Notes: generated by a model from the letters alone, not told the origin. Shown: positions 1-6,104, counted from the stretch's first letter. The stretch is DNA of 9,538 nucleotides from Planctomycetota bacterium (GCA_018334735.1 JAGXLK010000055.1:1-9538); one strand, 5' to 3'. Numbers and translations: made by a program.

Positions 1-385
1 GGGAGAAAAACGCTTTCATAGCCCTATCCAAGGCAAGTTCGCCATCATGGCCGAAAGGAGGATGTCCTAGGTCGTGAGCCAGCGCCGCAGTTTCAATGAG
101 TTCGATGCTTAGATTGTTCTCGCGGAAGTAGCAATGACGTTTGTTCAGTCGTCCCGCTATACCTTTGGCTATCTGCGCTACTTCCAAAGAGTGGGTCAAG
201 CGGTTCCGAAAAACATCTGATTCGTGTGTTGGGAAAAGCTGCGTTTTCCCTTGGAGTCGCCGGAAAGAGGAACAGTGGATTACCCGCGCATAATCCCTCC
301 GCCAAGGTGTCCTCGCTTCATGCGTTTGCGCGGCAGCCCGTTCCCGGCTCCTGTCACCGTTTTGGTATAGATCCACCACACCCAT
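1..385 (-). CDS. dgt: dGTP triphosphohydrolase (HD superfamily), 3' end missing
   Basis: Partial gene whose 3' end runs off the left edge; 128 residues are visible. Family members hydrolyse dGTP (some act on other dNTPs) to deoxynucleoside plus triphosphate, in the cytoplasm. The N-terminal block reads [17 protein letters not shown] (residues 25-41), then [16 protein letters not shown] (42-57), then [16 protein letters not shown] (60-75), and [14 protein letters not shown] (103-116). H65 and the H104-D105 pair are the expected metal-binding HD-domain residues. The ATG at 385 is chosen because the family's conserved region begins about 25 residues later and a GGGGA lies just upstream; the frame is open further upstream without a better start. 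A small lysine-rich ORF ends 38 nt before it on the same strand. Family assignment is secure from the motifs. Substrate specificity cannot be read, and the C-terminal half is outside the window. Confidence 0.93.
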   Translation of the reverse strand, partial: MGVVDLYQNGDRSRERAAAQTHEARTPWRRDYARVIHCSSFRRLQGKTQLFPTHESDVFRNRLTHSLEVAQIAKGIAGRLNKRHCYFRENNLSIELIETAALAHDLGHPPFGHDGELALDRAMKAFFS

Positions 386-423
386 TTGTCCCCAAAAAGC
401 AGAACTCGATTCTCGGGGGATTG

Positions 424-558
424 TTAGCCCGTTTTCTGTTTTTTGGAAAACAGCGGGGGATACTTTTCTTTTCCTTTTTCGGCTATTTGATCCAATCCCT
501 CGAGCTTTTTAGCAGCCGCCTTTTTAGCTTTACTGATGGCACTCTCTTTCTTCGACAT
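424..558 (-). CDS. small lysine-rich protein, 44 aa, unknown function
   Basis: A 44-codon ORF starting [18 protein letters not shown] and ending in LFSKKQKTG with a TAA stop. Its ATG at 558 is preceded by a very strong Shine-Dalgarno run (AAGGGAGGAG, 2 nt upstream) and, further up, by a plausible sigma-70-type promoter. About a third of its residues are lysine, with an alanine/lysine-rich, probably helical N-terminal half, so the product would be small, basic and cytoplasmic, possibly binding nucleic acid (inference from composition only). It ends 38 nt before the dgt start on the same strand and could be co-transcribed with it. I do not recognise the family. It could also be a leader peptide or a chance ORF; the ribosome binding site is the best argument that it is translated. 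Confidence 0.45.
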   Translation of the reverse strand: MSKKESAISKAKKAAAKKLEGLDQIAEKGKEKYPPLFSKKQKTG

Positions 559-609
559 CTCTCCTCCCTTTTTACAAGCATTGTAGTCCAGACATAATCT
601 ACTGATATC

Positions 610-638
610 ATTCTACGGAAGTATGCTTGAGAGATCAA
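610..638 (-). promoter_or_regulatory. predicted sigma-70-like promoter for the small ORF and dgt
   Basis: On the minus strand, TTGATC (638-633) is followed by a 17-bp spacer and TAGAAT (615-610). These match the -35 consensus at four of six and the -10 consensus at five of six positions. Transcription would start near 603, giving a leader of about 45 nt to the small ORF start at 558. Prediction by eye only. Confidence 0.35.
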
Positions 639-663
639 CCTACTATAGCCAACAAAGTATGCG

Positions 664-1029
664 GTGCATCATCTTTTTTTCTCATCCGGCAAGGTGGTAG
701 ACTCCGTAAGTGAGACATTGAACAAAACTATGCAGGTCCCTGCTGGGAGCTTTGAATGGAAAAAGACCACCTTGTTTGTATCGGAGTGTCGGCGCCAGGG
801 TGATATGCCAGAAGTGACGGACGCCAACTGTGATGTAGGAATATTACCCGGTACTTTCCGGGTGTTACAGATTATTGACGCTGACAAGATGTTGCTTTCT
901 CATCTTGATTCTCATGGATTTGCCGACAAAACTATTCTCGTTTATGGGTTAAAGACGGTTAATTCGTTCACCAGAAACCAGAAACCAGAAACCAATACCG
1001 AATACGGCTCAATCTCACGGCCGCTCTGA
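664..1029 (+). pseudogene. doubtful hypothetical ORF, probably a decayed gene fragment
   Basis: An open frame beginning with GTG at 664 (ATG alternative at 730) that runs to a TGA at 1027-1029. The middle reads like a real small beta-rich domain: CDVGILPGTFRVLQIIDADK, then FADKTILVYGLKTVN. From memory this resembles domains of the form 'GTFxVLQVxxxxxMLV...V.V.GxxT' in uncharacterised planctomycete-type proteins; I could not check this. Against an intact gene: neither start has a convincing ribosome binding site, and the last 20 or so codons are simply the translation of an ACCAGAA tandem repeat and flanking DNA. The domain therefore appears cut off at its C terminus. I treat it as a relic; it may be entirely non-coding. 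Confidence 0.3.
970..994. repeat. short tandem repeat, 7-bp unit ACCAGAA, about 3.5 copies
   Basis: Three perfect tandem copies of ACCAGAA (970-990) are followed by a partial copy, ACCA. The repeat lies between the doubtful ORF and the convergent pseudopilin gene, and forms the spurious C-terminal codons of the former. No function is evident; it may be slippage-prone. Confidence 0.85.
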
Positions 1030-1064
1030 GTTCGTTGAGAACCGAAAGCTTGGACTGCAGAGCT

Positions 1065-1805
1065 TCAATTGTATGGCGGATGCATGTCAATCTCGCCGTT
1101 GCTGACCTTTTGAGAGACTTCCCCGTAATTCCCCACGTTTTCGACGTGTTGGTCAACGAACAACCAGTTCGCCGTATCACCGGAGTGAAACCAGACCGCC
1201 GGCCCCAGGTTGTTATATTGTCCTAAACGGTCCCCGCTATATCCACCTACTGCTCCCATGAGGGGAGCTATGGAATGATTTCCCGTTATCACCCGTTTGG
1301 GCGGCCCGCCATAGGGCAGCGTATAATCTTCCTGGGCGAATCCCCAAAAGGAGATCATATTGTAATTGTAGATTCGCCAGGCCGATATGGAAGCCATCCG
1401 GGGCGGGTTGCGGATCTCACCGGCACTTGATCCGGGCTTGTAGATGGTTGAGGGACAGAGGAACAGATTTACAGCTGGCCCGTTGCTTTTGTGCCACATG
1501 CCGTTCGAATCATTGTAGTTTTGCTGTTCCGGATCAACATAGGCCGCCGCCTGGGAGAGAAAATTTGCTCCGGGTACTCCCCACCGATTGCACATCGGAT
1601 AATAATCATTATAATCAAGACGATAAAAGCTGATAACCTGACCAAACTGACGCTCACGGTTCATACATGCCGCGCTCCTCGCGGCCTCCCGAGCACGCTC
1701 AAGCGCCGGCATCAACATAGCTGCCAGAATCGCGATAATTGCGATCACAACGAGCAGTTCGATTAAGGTGAAACCAGGTTCTATCTGTCTTTTCTGTTCC
1801 TTCAA
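1065..1805 (-). CDS. type II secretion/type IV pilin-like pseudopilin (prepilin N-terminal methylation domain)
   Basis: 246 residues. Residues 11-35 are a class III prepilin signal: G11 then F12 at the cleavage site, E16 at mature position +5 ([10 protein letters not shown]), and a hydrophobic helix ending in [30 protein letters not shown] stretch and YNDYYP (65-70) follow, as in the large pseudopilin families of Lentisphaerae, Verrucomicrobia and Planctomycetes. The C-terminal motif [18 protein letters not shown] (205-222) corresponds to the usual H-x9-DG region, but the usual ADGH reads VDQH here. Such proteins are cleaved by prepilin peptidase and assembled in the inner membrane and periplasm; the role of this paralogue is unknown. 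The start is TTG at 1805, supported by GGAG 6 nt upstream; no ATG or GTG is available in frame after the upstream stop. It has no pilus or secretion gene neighbours, which is common for these scattered paralogues. Confidence 0.88.
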   Translation of the reverse strand: MKEQKRQIEPGFTLIELLVVIAIIAILAAMLMPALERAREAARSAACMNRERQFGQVISFYRLDYNDYYPMCNRWGVPGANFLSQAAAYVDPEQQNYNDSNGMWHKSNGPAVNLFLCPSTIYKPGSSAGEIRNPPRMASISAWRIYNYNMISFWGFAQEDYTLPYGGPPKRVITGNHSIAPLMGAVGGYSGDRLGQYNNLGPAVWFHSGDTANWLFVDQHVENVGNYGEVSQKVSNGEIDMHPPYN

Positions 1806-1860
1806 AAGATACTCCGCGGCAAATCTGTTCTATCTCCTCAATGCATTCGCAACAAACTAT

Positions 1861-1889
1861 ATCATAATTTAAATTGGGGAAGCTTTCAA
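1861..1889 (-). promoter_or_regulatory. predicted strong sigma-70-like promoter for the pseudopilin gene
   Basis: On the minus strand, TTGAAA (1889-1884) and TATGAT (1866-1861) are separated by exactly 17 bp. Each hexamer matches consensus at five of six positions. Transcription would begin near 1854, leaving a leader of about 50 nt before the TTG start at 1805. The promoter lies within the last recognisable codons of the IS1380 transposase remnant, so it may be transposon-derived. Prediction by eye. Confidence 0.5.
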
Positions 1890-2091
1890 AAATTTCTGAT
1901 GGCACAACCGCGACCTCGGCCATCTGAAAGACAATGTACCGTGCGTGTCTTACCACTTTGGCTCCGATCTTGACCAGCTTCTCCCTGAGCGTCGTCAATG
2001 ACCAATGCTTCACAGGTTCCGGCAGCGCAAGCCGCCGCAGGAAGTTCGCCAGGTTGTAGGCCAGCACAAAGAGCTGCAGCTGCACCGGGTT
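1876..2091 (-). pseudogene. IS1380-family transposase remnant (C-terminal end only)
   Basis: About 70 codons match the C terminus of IS1380-type DDE transposases. They begin at NPVQLQLFVLAYNLANFLRR, continue LALPEPVKHWSLTTLREK and IGAKVVRHARYIVFQMAEV, and fade at PSEIFESF. A TGA sits directly before the first recognisable codon, and the upstream catalytic DDE domain, roughly 350 residues in intact elements, is absent. The remnant has no start codon of its own and cannot be functional. Downstream the frame stays open by chance into the pseudopilin gene. No terminal inverted repeats or target duplication were identified. The 5' break is followed by repeat-rich DNA, so deletion or repeat invasion probably removed the rest. 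The family call rests on the well-conserved LAYNLANFLR and HWSLTTLREKLVKIGAKVV blocks. Confidence 0.88.
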
Positions 2092-2109
2092 TCAACGGTA
2101 GGAAGTGTT

Positions 2110-2153
2110 CGGGCCTTATGGCCCGATTCACAGGCTGAAGAGCCTGTGCTACA
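2110..2153 (+). repeat. double-hairpin dispersed repeat, copy A
   Basis: Two adjacent hairpins: CGGGCC (2110-2115), loop TTAT, GGCCCG (2120-2125); then CACAGGCT (2129-2136), loop GAAG, AGCCTGTG (2141-2148), followed by CTACA. An inverted second copy lies at 5941-5985 with the same order, arms and trailing CTACA. This makes it a REP/BIME-like intergenic element rather than a chance palindrome. Confidence 0.85.
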
Positions 2154-2186
2154 TGAGAACTACGACTACCGCAACCGCAAACAGCC

Positions 2187-2249
2187 GAGTCCCTGAAGGG
2201 ACTCACTACGAACCTGACGCCGCTTACGTCCCTTGGGTCCCTTCAGGAC
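2187..2249. repeat. nested inverted repeats just downstream of the DUF169 gene
   Basis: GAGTCCCT (2187-2194) and AGGGACTC (2197-2204) form a tight perfect hairpin with a 2-nt loop. In addition, CCTGAAGGGAC (2192-2202) is an exact 11-bp inverted match to GTCCCTTCAGG (2237-2247), so two alternative folds compete. The block begins 8 nt after the stop codon of the minus-strand DUF169 gene. It could act as a 3' stabiliser or weak terminator for that operon, but there is no T-tract. Confidence 0.6.
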
Positions 2250-2257
2250 AAGGACAC

Positions 2258-2869
2258 TCAGCGGCGTGCCGCCATCAGGCGCCCGGCAACCGAATCGGGC
2301 GTGGCGGCGAGCAAAAGTTCGCCCTGCTGCAATCCGACCCCGGGCCGTGAACCGTTGCAGCCGAGGGAGACGACCGGCTTTGTCTGCGCGAGCACGTATC
2401 CTGTGCATTCGCCGCAGGCCGCTCCAATTCCGGAAATCGGCGACAACATGCGCTTTCCCGTTTTCGCCGAATAGCGCTGGACAATTCCCTGCGCCTCGTC
2501 CGCCGAACAAACTTTTATCAGAAGATCAGGTTCCACGCCGGCCTCATTCCCTGCCAGGAAACAAATGTGCGAGAAGGATCGGTCCAGCCGGGTCGCATTT
2601 TCCAGGAAAGTAATCCCCGTCTCCACATCCACCGCATCCGACCAGCCCACGAGCGTCCGCGCCAGGTCCGCCAAATCGGGATCATCGATCCCGAGATGGA
2701 AACGAGCGAGCGGACAGGAAATATTCGTGCCCTTTACACAGAAAGATGCGCCTTTGCGCGCACGACCGATGAAACGGCAGTATTTGTCGCTCGTTTTCAG
2801 CTCTTCCAGCTCGGGCGGTGCATCCTCGCAGAAAGCTACGCCTGTAAGATTCAGGAGTTTCGGGGTCAT
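2258..2869 (-). CDS. DUF169 family protein, function unknown
   Basis: 203 residues, close to the family's usual length or slightly short. Recognised as DUF169 from the pattern of conserved cysteines and the C-terminal block: C14, C31, C44 and C52 in the N-terminal half (CRFIGRARKG at 31-40, SCPLARFHLG at 51-60), and GAACGECTGYVLA (149-161) followed by VVSLGCNGSRPGVGL (166-180). Nine cysteines in total suggest a metal or iron-sulphur centre, but this is inference; no function is established for the family as far as I know. Family members occur mainly in anaerobic archaea and bacteria. No signal peptide or membrane helix is visible, so it is probably cytoplasmic. The ATG at 2869 has a GGAG 8 nt upstream. 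It is the last gene of the trmO-MBL-DUF169 operon, 34 nt after the MBL gene. Confidence 0.82.
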   Translation of the reverse strand: MTPKLLNLTGVAFCEDAPPELEELKTSDKYCRFIGRARKGASFCVKGTNISCPLARFHLGIDDPDLADLARTLVGWSDAVDVETGITFLENATRLDRSFSHICFLAGNEAGVEPDLLIKVCSADEAQGIVQRYSAKTGKRMLSPISGIGAACGECTGYVLAQTKPVVSLGCNGSRPGVGLQQGELLLAATPDSVAGRLMAARR

Positions 2870-2903
2870 GCTGTTTTCTCCTTTCGGAAGACGGTAAAGA
2901 CGA

Positions 2904-3824
2904 TCAGTCTGACGGACGACCGAAAGCTCCGAGGTCGGCCTTGGCGTGGCGATATTTCTCGTGCCAATTTTCCGGGACGGGCTGGAGTTCGTAAAGTTCG
3001 GAGCGACGCGCTTCCAGGAGGTCGCGTGGACGGTTCATGAAATCGGCCGCGCAGACGACGCGATTTCCGGTCGTCCGGGACATGTCATTGATCCAGTCGA
3101 TTCCACCCAGACAGCGCAACAAATGGTGGTCAATGATAAGCGTTTCGGTGCCCTGTGCAAGCATGCGGCCGAGGCGGCGTGCGGTTTCTTTTTTCGCCAA
3201 TCCGATGTTAAGGTAAATGGGCGGACCGCTGGCAAGGACGATGGTGGGCTGCCAGCTCAAGATTTTTTGCACGGCTTCTTCGTCCAGAAGCTGGATGTCC
3301 GACGCATGAACGAACACCTGATTTGCTTCCTGGATCCGGGTCATCATGACATTGCCCTGGTTGCTATCTTTTTCGCCGTGGGGGATCGGTTTTGAGAAGA
3401 GCATATTGTCCGATTGATTTCCCGCGCTTTCGGGCAACGTTTGTCCCAGAAAACCGGCCAGCGATTCCACGCGCTCTCGAATCCGATCCGATTCGGCATC
3501 GATTCCTTTTGTCCAGAGGCGTGCGTTTTTAATGGGTTTTTTCATAGGCCCGGCGGGCATTTGATATGGATTGGCGTCGACCAGCGGCGCGTGATCTCCA
3601 TGCCAGTGGCTGATGACGATATCGGTGGCATTTTTAGCGACGCTGATGATTTCTTCGCGGATTCGCACGCCGGCGGCTATCTGGATGGGGTGGGGGAGGA
3701 ACCCATGTCGTTTGTATCCCAGCGAGATGCCGGGATCAATCAGAATTTTGCGGTCTCCGGTTTCCACAAAACAACACAGGCCGCGGACGCCGAGCGATTC
3801 GGTGGCGAGTATGCGAATTTCCAT
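2904..3824 (-). CDS. metallo-beta-lactamase-fold hydrolase, UPF0282-like
   Basis: 306 residues. The start is ATG at 3824, because homologues begin with a MEIRILATESLGVRGL-like strand; the frame is open further upstream, but that part only overlaps the preceding trmO gene. LIDPGISLGYKRHG (28-41) and the metal motif SHWHGDHAP (72-80; H73, H75, D77, H78) give the first metal site. VFVHASDIQLL (170-180, H173 and D176) and IIDHHLLR (230-237) supply candidate further ligands. This arrangement, with the LDPG/IDPG strand and a late DHH, fits UPF0282, a family best known from archaea and of unknown substrate. The protein is probably a cytoplasmic zinc- or iron-dependent hydrolase; it has no signal peptide. 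It lies 34 nt after trmO and 34 nt before the DUF169 gene. Its Shine-Dalgarno is weak (GAAAG), suggesting reliance on operon reading. Fold certain, family likely, reaction unknown. Confidence 0.88.
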   Translation of the reverse strand: MEIRILATESLGVRGLCCFVETGDRKILIDPGISLGYKRHGFLPHPIQIAAGVRIREEIISVAKNATDIVISHWHGDHAPLVDANPYQMPAGPMKKPIKNARLWTKGIDAESDRIRERVESLAGFLGQTLPESAGNQSDNMLFSKPIPHGEKDSNQGNVMMTRIQEANQVFVHASDIQLLDEEAVQKILSWQPTIVLASGPPIYLNIGLAKKETARRLGRMLAQGTETLIIDHHLLRCLGGIDWINDMSRTTGNRVVCAADFMNRPRDLLEARRSELYELQPVPENWHEKYRHAKADLGAFGRPSD

Positions 3825-3858
3825 GGTGTGATGTCTTTCAGAGGAGAGCAAAATGGAT

Positions 3859-4338
3859 TCACCGGAATCGGTCGTCGGATTTTTTCGTGGTTGATTGCCC
3901 CCGTGATTTTGAATACCAGCCGATACGTTCCCCGGAGAAATGATCGAATTCGGGCACATAGGGTTTGATGTCCAGGAGGGGGGTTCCGTGGAGAATATCA
4001 ACGCCTTTTATCCGAAGGATATTTTTATTCCGGCTTTCCAATTCGACAACGGAAAGTCCAAGCGGGTTCGGGCGGGTGGGTGCTCGAGTAGAAAAGACGC
4101 CATGGGGTTCGGCGTCCAGAAACGGAAGTACTTTCAAATCCACCCGGGTTACCCGGTGGAAATGGTACAGGAGAATGAGGTGCGAAAAATCGTCAAGGCC
4201 TTCGAGTCCTCCGGTATGGGCGGGGAAGATAAGGATTTCTCCCTGCGCGTCATCAGCTCCCGAGGGTTGAATCGGCATCCCTTCGATATTTTCAAAAGGA
4301 CTGTGAATCTCACCGATCGGTTCATAGGTTATTTTCAT
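3859..4338 (-). CDS. trmO: TrmO/TsaA-like tRNA (t6A37-N6)-methyltransferase, single-domain
   Basis: 159 residues. The characteristic TrmO (UPF0066) blocks are present in order: YEPIGEIHSPF (5-15), GLEGLDDFSHLILLYHFH (44-61), FSTRAPTRPNPLGLSVVEL (82-100) and GTPLLDIKPYVPEFD (118-132). The known E. coli enzyme uses S-adenosylmethionine to N6-methylate threonylcarbamoyladenosine at position 37 of some tRNAs. This protein has only the SAM-binding beta-barrel domain and a divergent basic tail after about residue 145. It lacks the C-terminal domain of the longer (about 235-residue) E. coli form, like short archaeal and bacterial homologues. The t6A substrate is therefore inferred, not shown. ATG at 4338 with a weak GAAAG upstream. 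It is first in an operon with the MBL and DUF169 genes, and divergent from the DUF89 gene. Confidence 0.88.
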   Translation of the reverse strand: MKITYEPIGEIHSPFENIEGMPIQPSGADDAQGEILIFPAHTGGLEGLDDFSHLILLYHFHRVTRVDLKVLPFLDAEPHGVFSTRAPTRPNPLGLSVVELESRNKNILRIKGVDILHGTPLLDIKPYVPEFDHFSGERIGWYSKSRGQSTTKKSDDRFR

Positions 4339-4451
4339 GTTTGTGGCTTTCTGTTGTCCAAATGGTTTTGACGGACTGTCTGGGTTCCGGCGGATTCGAG
4401 CATTTCTGCAAAAAACCGGGACTTGCGATTGTAATTCTCCGTCGGCTCGCT

Positions 4452-4479
4452 AACATATCACACTCCGTTCATTTGACAA
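4452..4479 (-). promoter_or_regulatory. predicted promoter of the trmO-MBL-DUF169 operon
   Basis: On the minus strand, TTGTCA (4479-4474), a 16-bp spacer and TATGTT (4457-4452), preceded by TG one base upstream (extended -10). Transcription would start near 4445, about 107 nt before the trmO ATG. On the opposite strand TTGACA at 4473-4478 is a perfect -35 hexamer, but no -10 follows at the right distance, so no promoter is called for the DUF89 gene. Prediction by eye. Confidence 0.35.
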
Positions 4480-4572
4480 ATTGCGGATTTCCCCCGAGGG
4501 GAGATTCCTCCGGCTCTGAACCGAAGGGAATTCTGCATTCAACCAGCATGGCCAGTGAAGGAAAATTGTCTT

Positions 4573-5436
4573 ATGCAAACGTACCTCGATTGTGTTCCGT
4601 GTTTCGCGAGTCAGGCCCTTGATGCCGTCCGAATGGTTACCGATGATGACGAACTGCGCTGGGAGATTATAAGTCGCGTTCTCGAGACGGCGAGCCATTT
4701 TACGCCCGAGATGCCCCCGCCGGCCATGGGCACAAAAATTCACAGGATCATTCGAGAAGAGACGGGCAACCCGGATCCTTATCGTGAGATCAAAAAACAG
4801 GCCAACTGTTTCGGTCTGGAGAAACTTCCCGATTTGAGGGGAAAAGTTCGCCAATCGGATGACCCTTTTGAAGCGGCCCTCCGTCTGGCGATTGCCGGCA
4901 ACATCATGGATTGGGGCGCCAAACCGCATACCGATCTGTCCGAGGAGATGGTGGATAAAACGCTCGAAGAGTGTCTGACGATGCCCCTGCCATCAGGTGC
5001 GGTCAAGCTGTTGCAGAAGCGGATAGAGGAGGCGCAGGATATTCTTTATCTGGCCGACAACGCGGGAGAAATTGTTCTCGACCGGCTTTTCCTCGAGTTC
5101 GTGCCGTCAGAAAAAATCACCGTGGCGGTGAAAGGCAGTCCGGCGATAAACGATGCCACGATGGAGGATGCCCGGCAGATTGAACTTGATAAGCTGGTTC
5201 GGGTGATCGATACGGGCAGCGATACGCCGGGGACGTTGTTGGACGAGTGTTCGGAGGAATTCAGGGAGGTTTTCGCGGCGGCGGATCTGATCGTGGCGAA
5301 GGGACAGGGCAATTACGAAGCGCTGAGCGAGGAGTCGGCGGAGATCGTTTTTCTGCTGAAAGCCAAATGTCCCGTCGTCGCGCGGGATATCGGGTGCGAG
5401 ATAGGAGATATGGTGATTGTTCATCATGGGGGTTAG
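4573..5436 (+). CDS. DUF89/ARMT1-like damage-control phosphatase family protein
   Basis: 287 residues. The family's N-terminal signature YLDCVPCFASQAL (4-16, with C7-x2-C10) sets the start at ATG 4573, backed by AAGGA 10 nt upstream; the in-frame GTG at 4555 lacks a ribosome binding site. Later blocks are LYLADNAGEIVLDRLF (158-173; D162 and N163), VKGSPAINDATMEDA (186-200; D194), ADLIVAKGQGNYEAL (237-251) and VVARDIGCEIGDMVI (268-282). D162, N163 and D194 correspond to the divalent-metal ligands of DUF89 phosphatases. Characterised members dephosphorylate damaged or excess phosphometabolites such as sugar phosphates and phosphopantetheine derivatives. The prokaryotic CxxC subgroup, which includes archaeal proteins of almost this length, has no settled substrate. 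The gene is divergent from the trmO operon across a 234-bp spacer and faces the convergent repeat island. Cytoplasmic; no signal peptide. Confidence 0.88.
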   Translation: MQTYLDCVPCFASQALDAVRMVTDDDELRWEIISRVLETASHFTPEMPPPAMGTKIHRIIREETGNPDPYREIKKQANCFGLEKLPDLRGKVRQSDDPFEAALRLAIAGNIMDWGAKPHTDLSEEMVDKTLEECLTMPLPSGAVKLLQKRIEEAQDILYLADNAGEIVLDRLFLEFVPSEKITVAVKGSPAINDATMEDARQIELDKLVRVIDTGSDTPGTLLDECSEEFREVFAAADLIVAKGQGNYEALSEESAEIVFLLKAKCPVVARDIGCEIGDMVIVHHGG

Positions 5437-5755
5437 CGGTTTGTGATAGCCGGTTTGTGTATTGGGCAGAACGGCGGGGCGCGCTCGGCGATTCTCTGGA
5501 CGTGAAAGGAGAATGTAGAAAGGGAACCGCAGGAGAGAGCGTTTTATTGAGCATTTTGTTTTGTGGAAGTTTCTGTTTTTGCTGTATCTCCTCTCCACTC
5601 TCTCCTTTCTTCTGCTCTACCGAATTCATCTTCGCAAAATGAGATCGGTTGCCCTACATCGACGTTGCGTCCCGGATATGTGAGGCCGGGGATATTTCTG
5701 GAAGTATCCTGTCTCCGGAAAGGTTGGATGCATCCTGGAGCCAGATCTGTGGTGG

Positions 5756-5774
5756 ACCTTCAGCCCACCATTTC
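5756..5774 (+). repeat. 19-bp direct repeat, copy 1
   Basis: ACCTTCAGCCCACCATTTC, repeated in the same orientation at 6167-6185 with one mismatch (18 of 19 identical). The similarity fades on both sides. The two copies bracket the hairpin cluster of the island, so they may mark the ends of a composite repeat unit. Confidence 0.75.
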
Positions 5775-5791
5775 TTCGCGCATACTCGGAC

Positions 5792-5874
5792 CCCAGGGCG
5801 CCGAGGACTTTCAGCCCTCTGTCCCCTGGGCTGTTATCTGCCGGGCCGTTGGCCCTCAGAACCGCCTTTCAGGC
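5792..5874. repeat. cluster of three perfect hairpins
   Basis: CCCAGGG (5792-5798) pairs with CCCTGGG (5824-5830). GGGCC (5843-5847), loop GTT, pairs with GGCCC (5851-5855). GCCT (5864-5867), loop TTC, pairs with AGGC (5871-5874). Three consecutive stems in 83 bp of non-coding DNA indicate a structured repeat element. The GGGCC/GGCCC stem type also occurs in the double-hairpin repeat. Confidence 0.7.
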
Positions 5875-5940
5875 AGTCTTGTCATTGCAATACGTCATGC
5901 GGCGAGTGCCTGTGTAGCCTTCCGGTGAGCCACAAACCCC

Positions 5941-5985
5941 TGTAGCACAGGCTCTCCAGCCTGTGGACCGGGTCGTCAGGCCCGG
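5941..5985 (-). repeat. double-hairpin dispersed repeat, copy B (inverted)
   Basis: On the minus strand: CCGGG (5985-5981) pairing with CCCGG (5972-5968), then CACAGGCT (5965-5958), loop GGAG, AGCCTGTG (5953-5946), then CTACA. This is the same layout as copy A at 2110-2153. The second stem is identical apart from one loop base, while the first stem varies in length and loop. Confidence 0.85.
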
Positions 5986-6063
5986 AGTCGTTGTCGTTTT
6001 TTCTGGAACGGAATATGTTCCGCGCCGGCCAATCGCCTCAGCACCGTCTCGTGCATGAACCCC

Positions 6064-6104
6064 GCCGGCGGAGCCGGCTCTGGAGTGCGGCGATTTTTCG
6101 CCGC
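6064..6104. repeat. two adjacent GC-rich hairpins
   Basis: GCCGGC (6064-6069), loop GGA, GCCGGC (6073-6078); then GCGGCGA (6087-6093), loop TTTT, TCGCCGC (6098-6104). Both are perfect. They are followed by two copies of GCCGTTGTCT (6108-6117 and 6121-6130). Part of the repeat island. Confidence 0.7.

Noticed and set aside
226..597. Plus-strand ORF of 123 codons opposite dgt and the small ORF
   Set aside because: It is antisense to the clearly conserved dgt reading frame, has no family resemblance and no ribosome binding site.
970..994. The ACCAGAA repeat as a plasmid or phage iteron
   Set aside because: Only about 3.5 copies of a 7-mer, with no AT-rich region, replication gene or DnaA boxes nearby.
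2567..3968. Long plus-strand ORFs opposite the DUF169 and MBL genes
   Set aside because: Their products are arginine/phenylalanine-rich antisense shadows; the opposite strand carries recognisable catalytic motifs.
3824..4001. An N-terminal extension of the MBL protein to 365 residues
   Set aside because: The extra 59 residues mostly overlap the trmO coding region and are not like the family, whose members start at the MEIRILATES strand.
4473..4501. TTGACA as a -35 box for the DUF89 gene
   Set aside because: No -10-like hexamer occurs 15-19 bp downstream; the same bases fit better in a minus-strand promoter for trmO.
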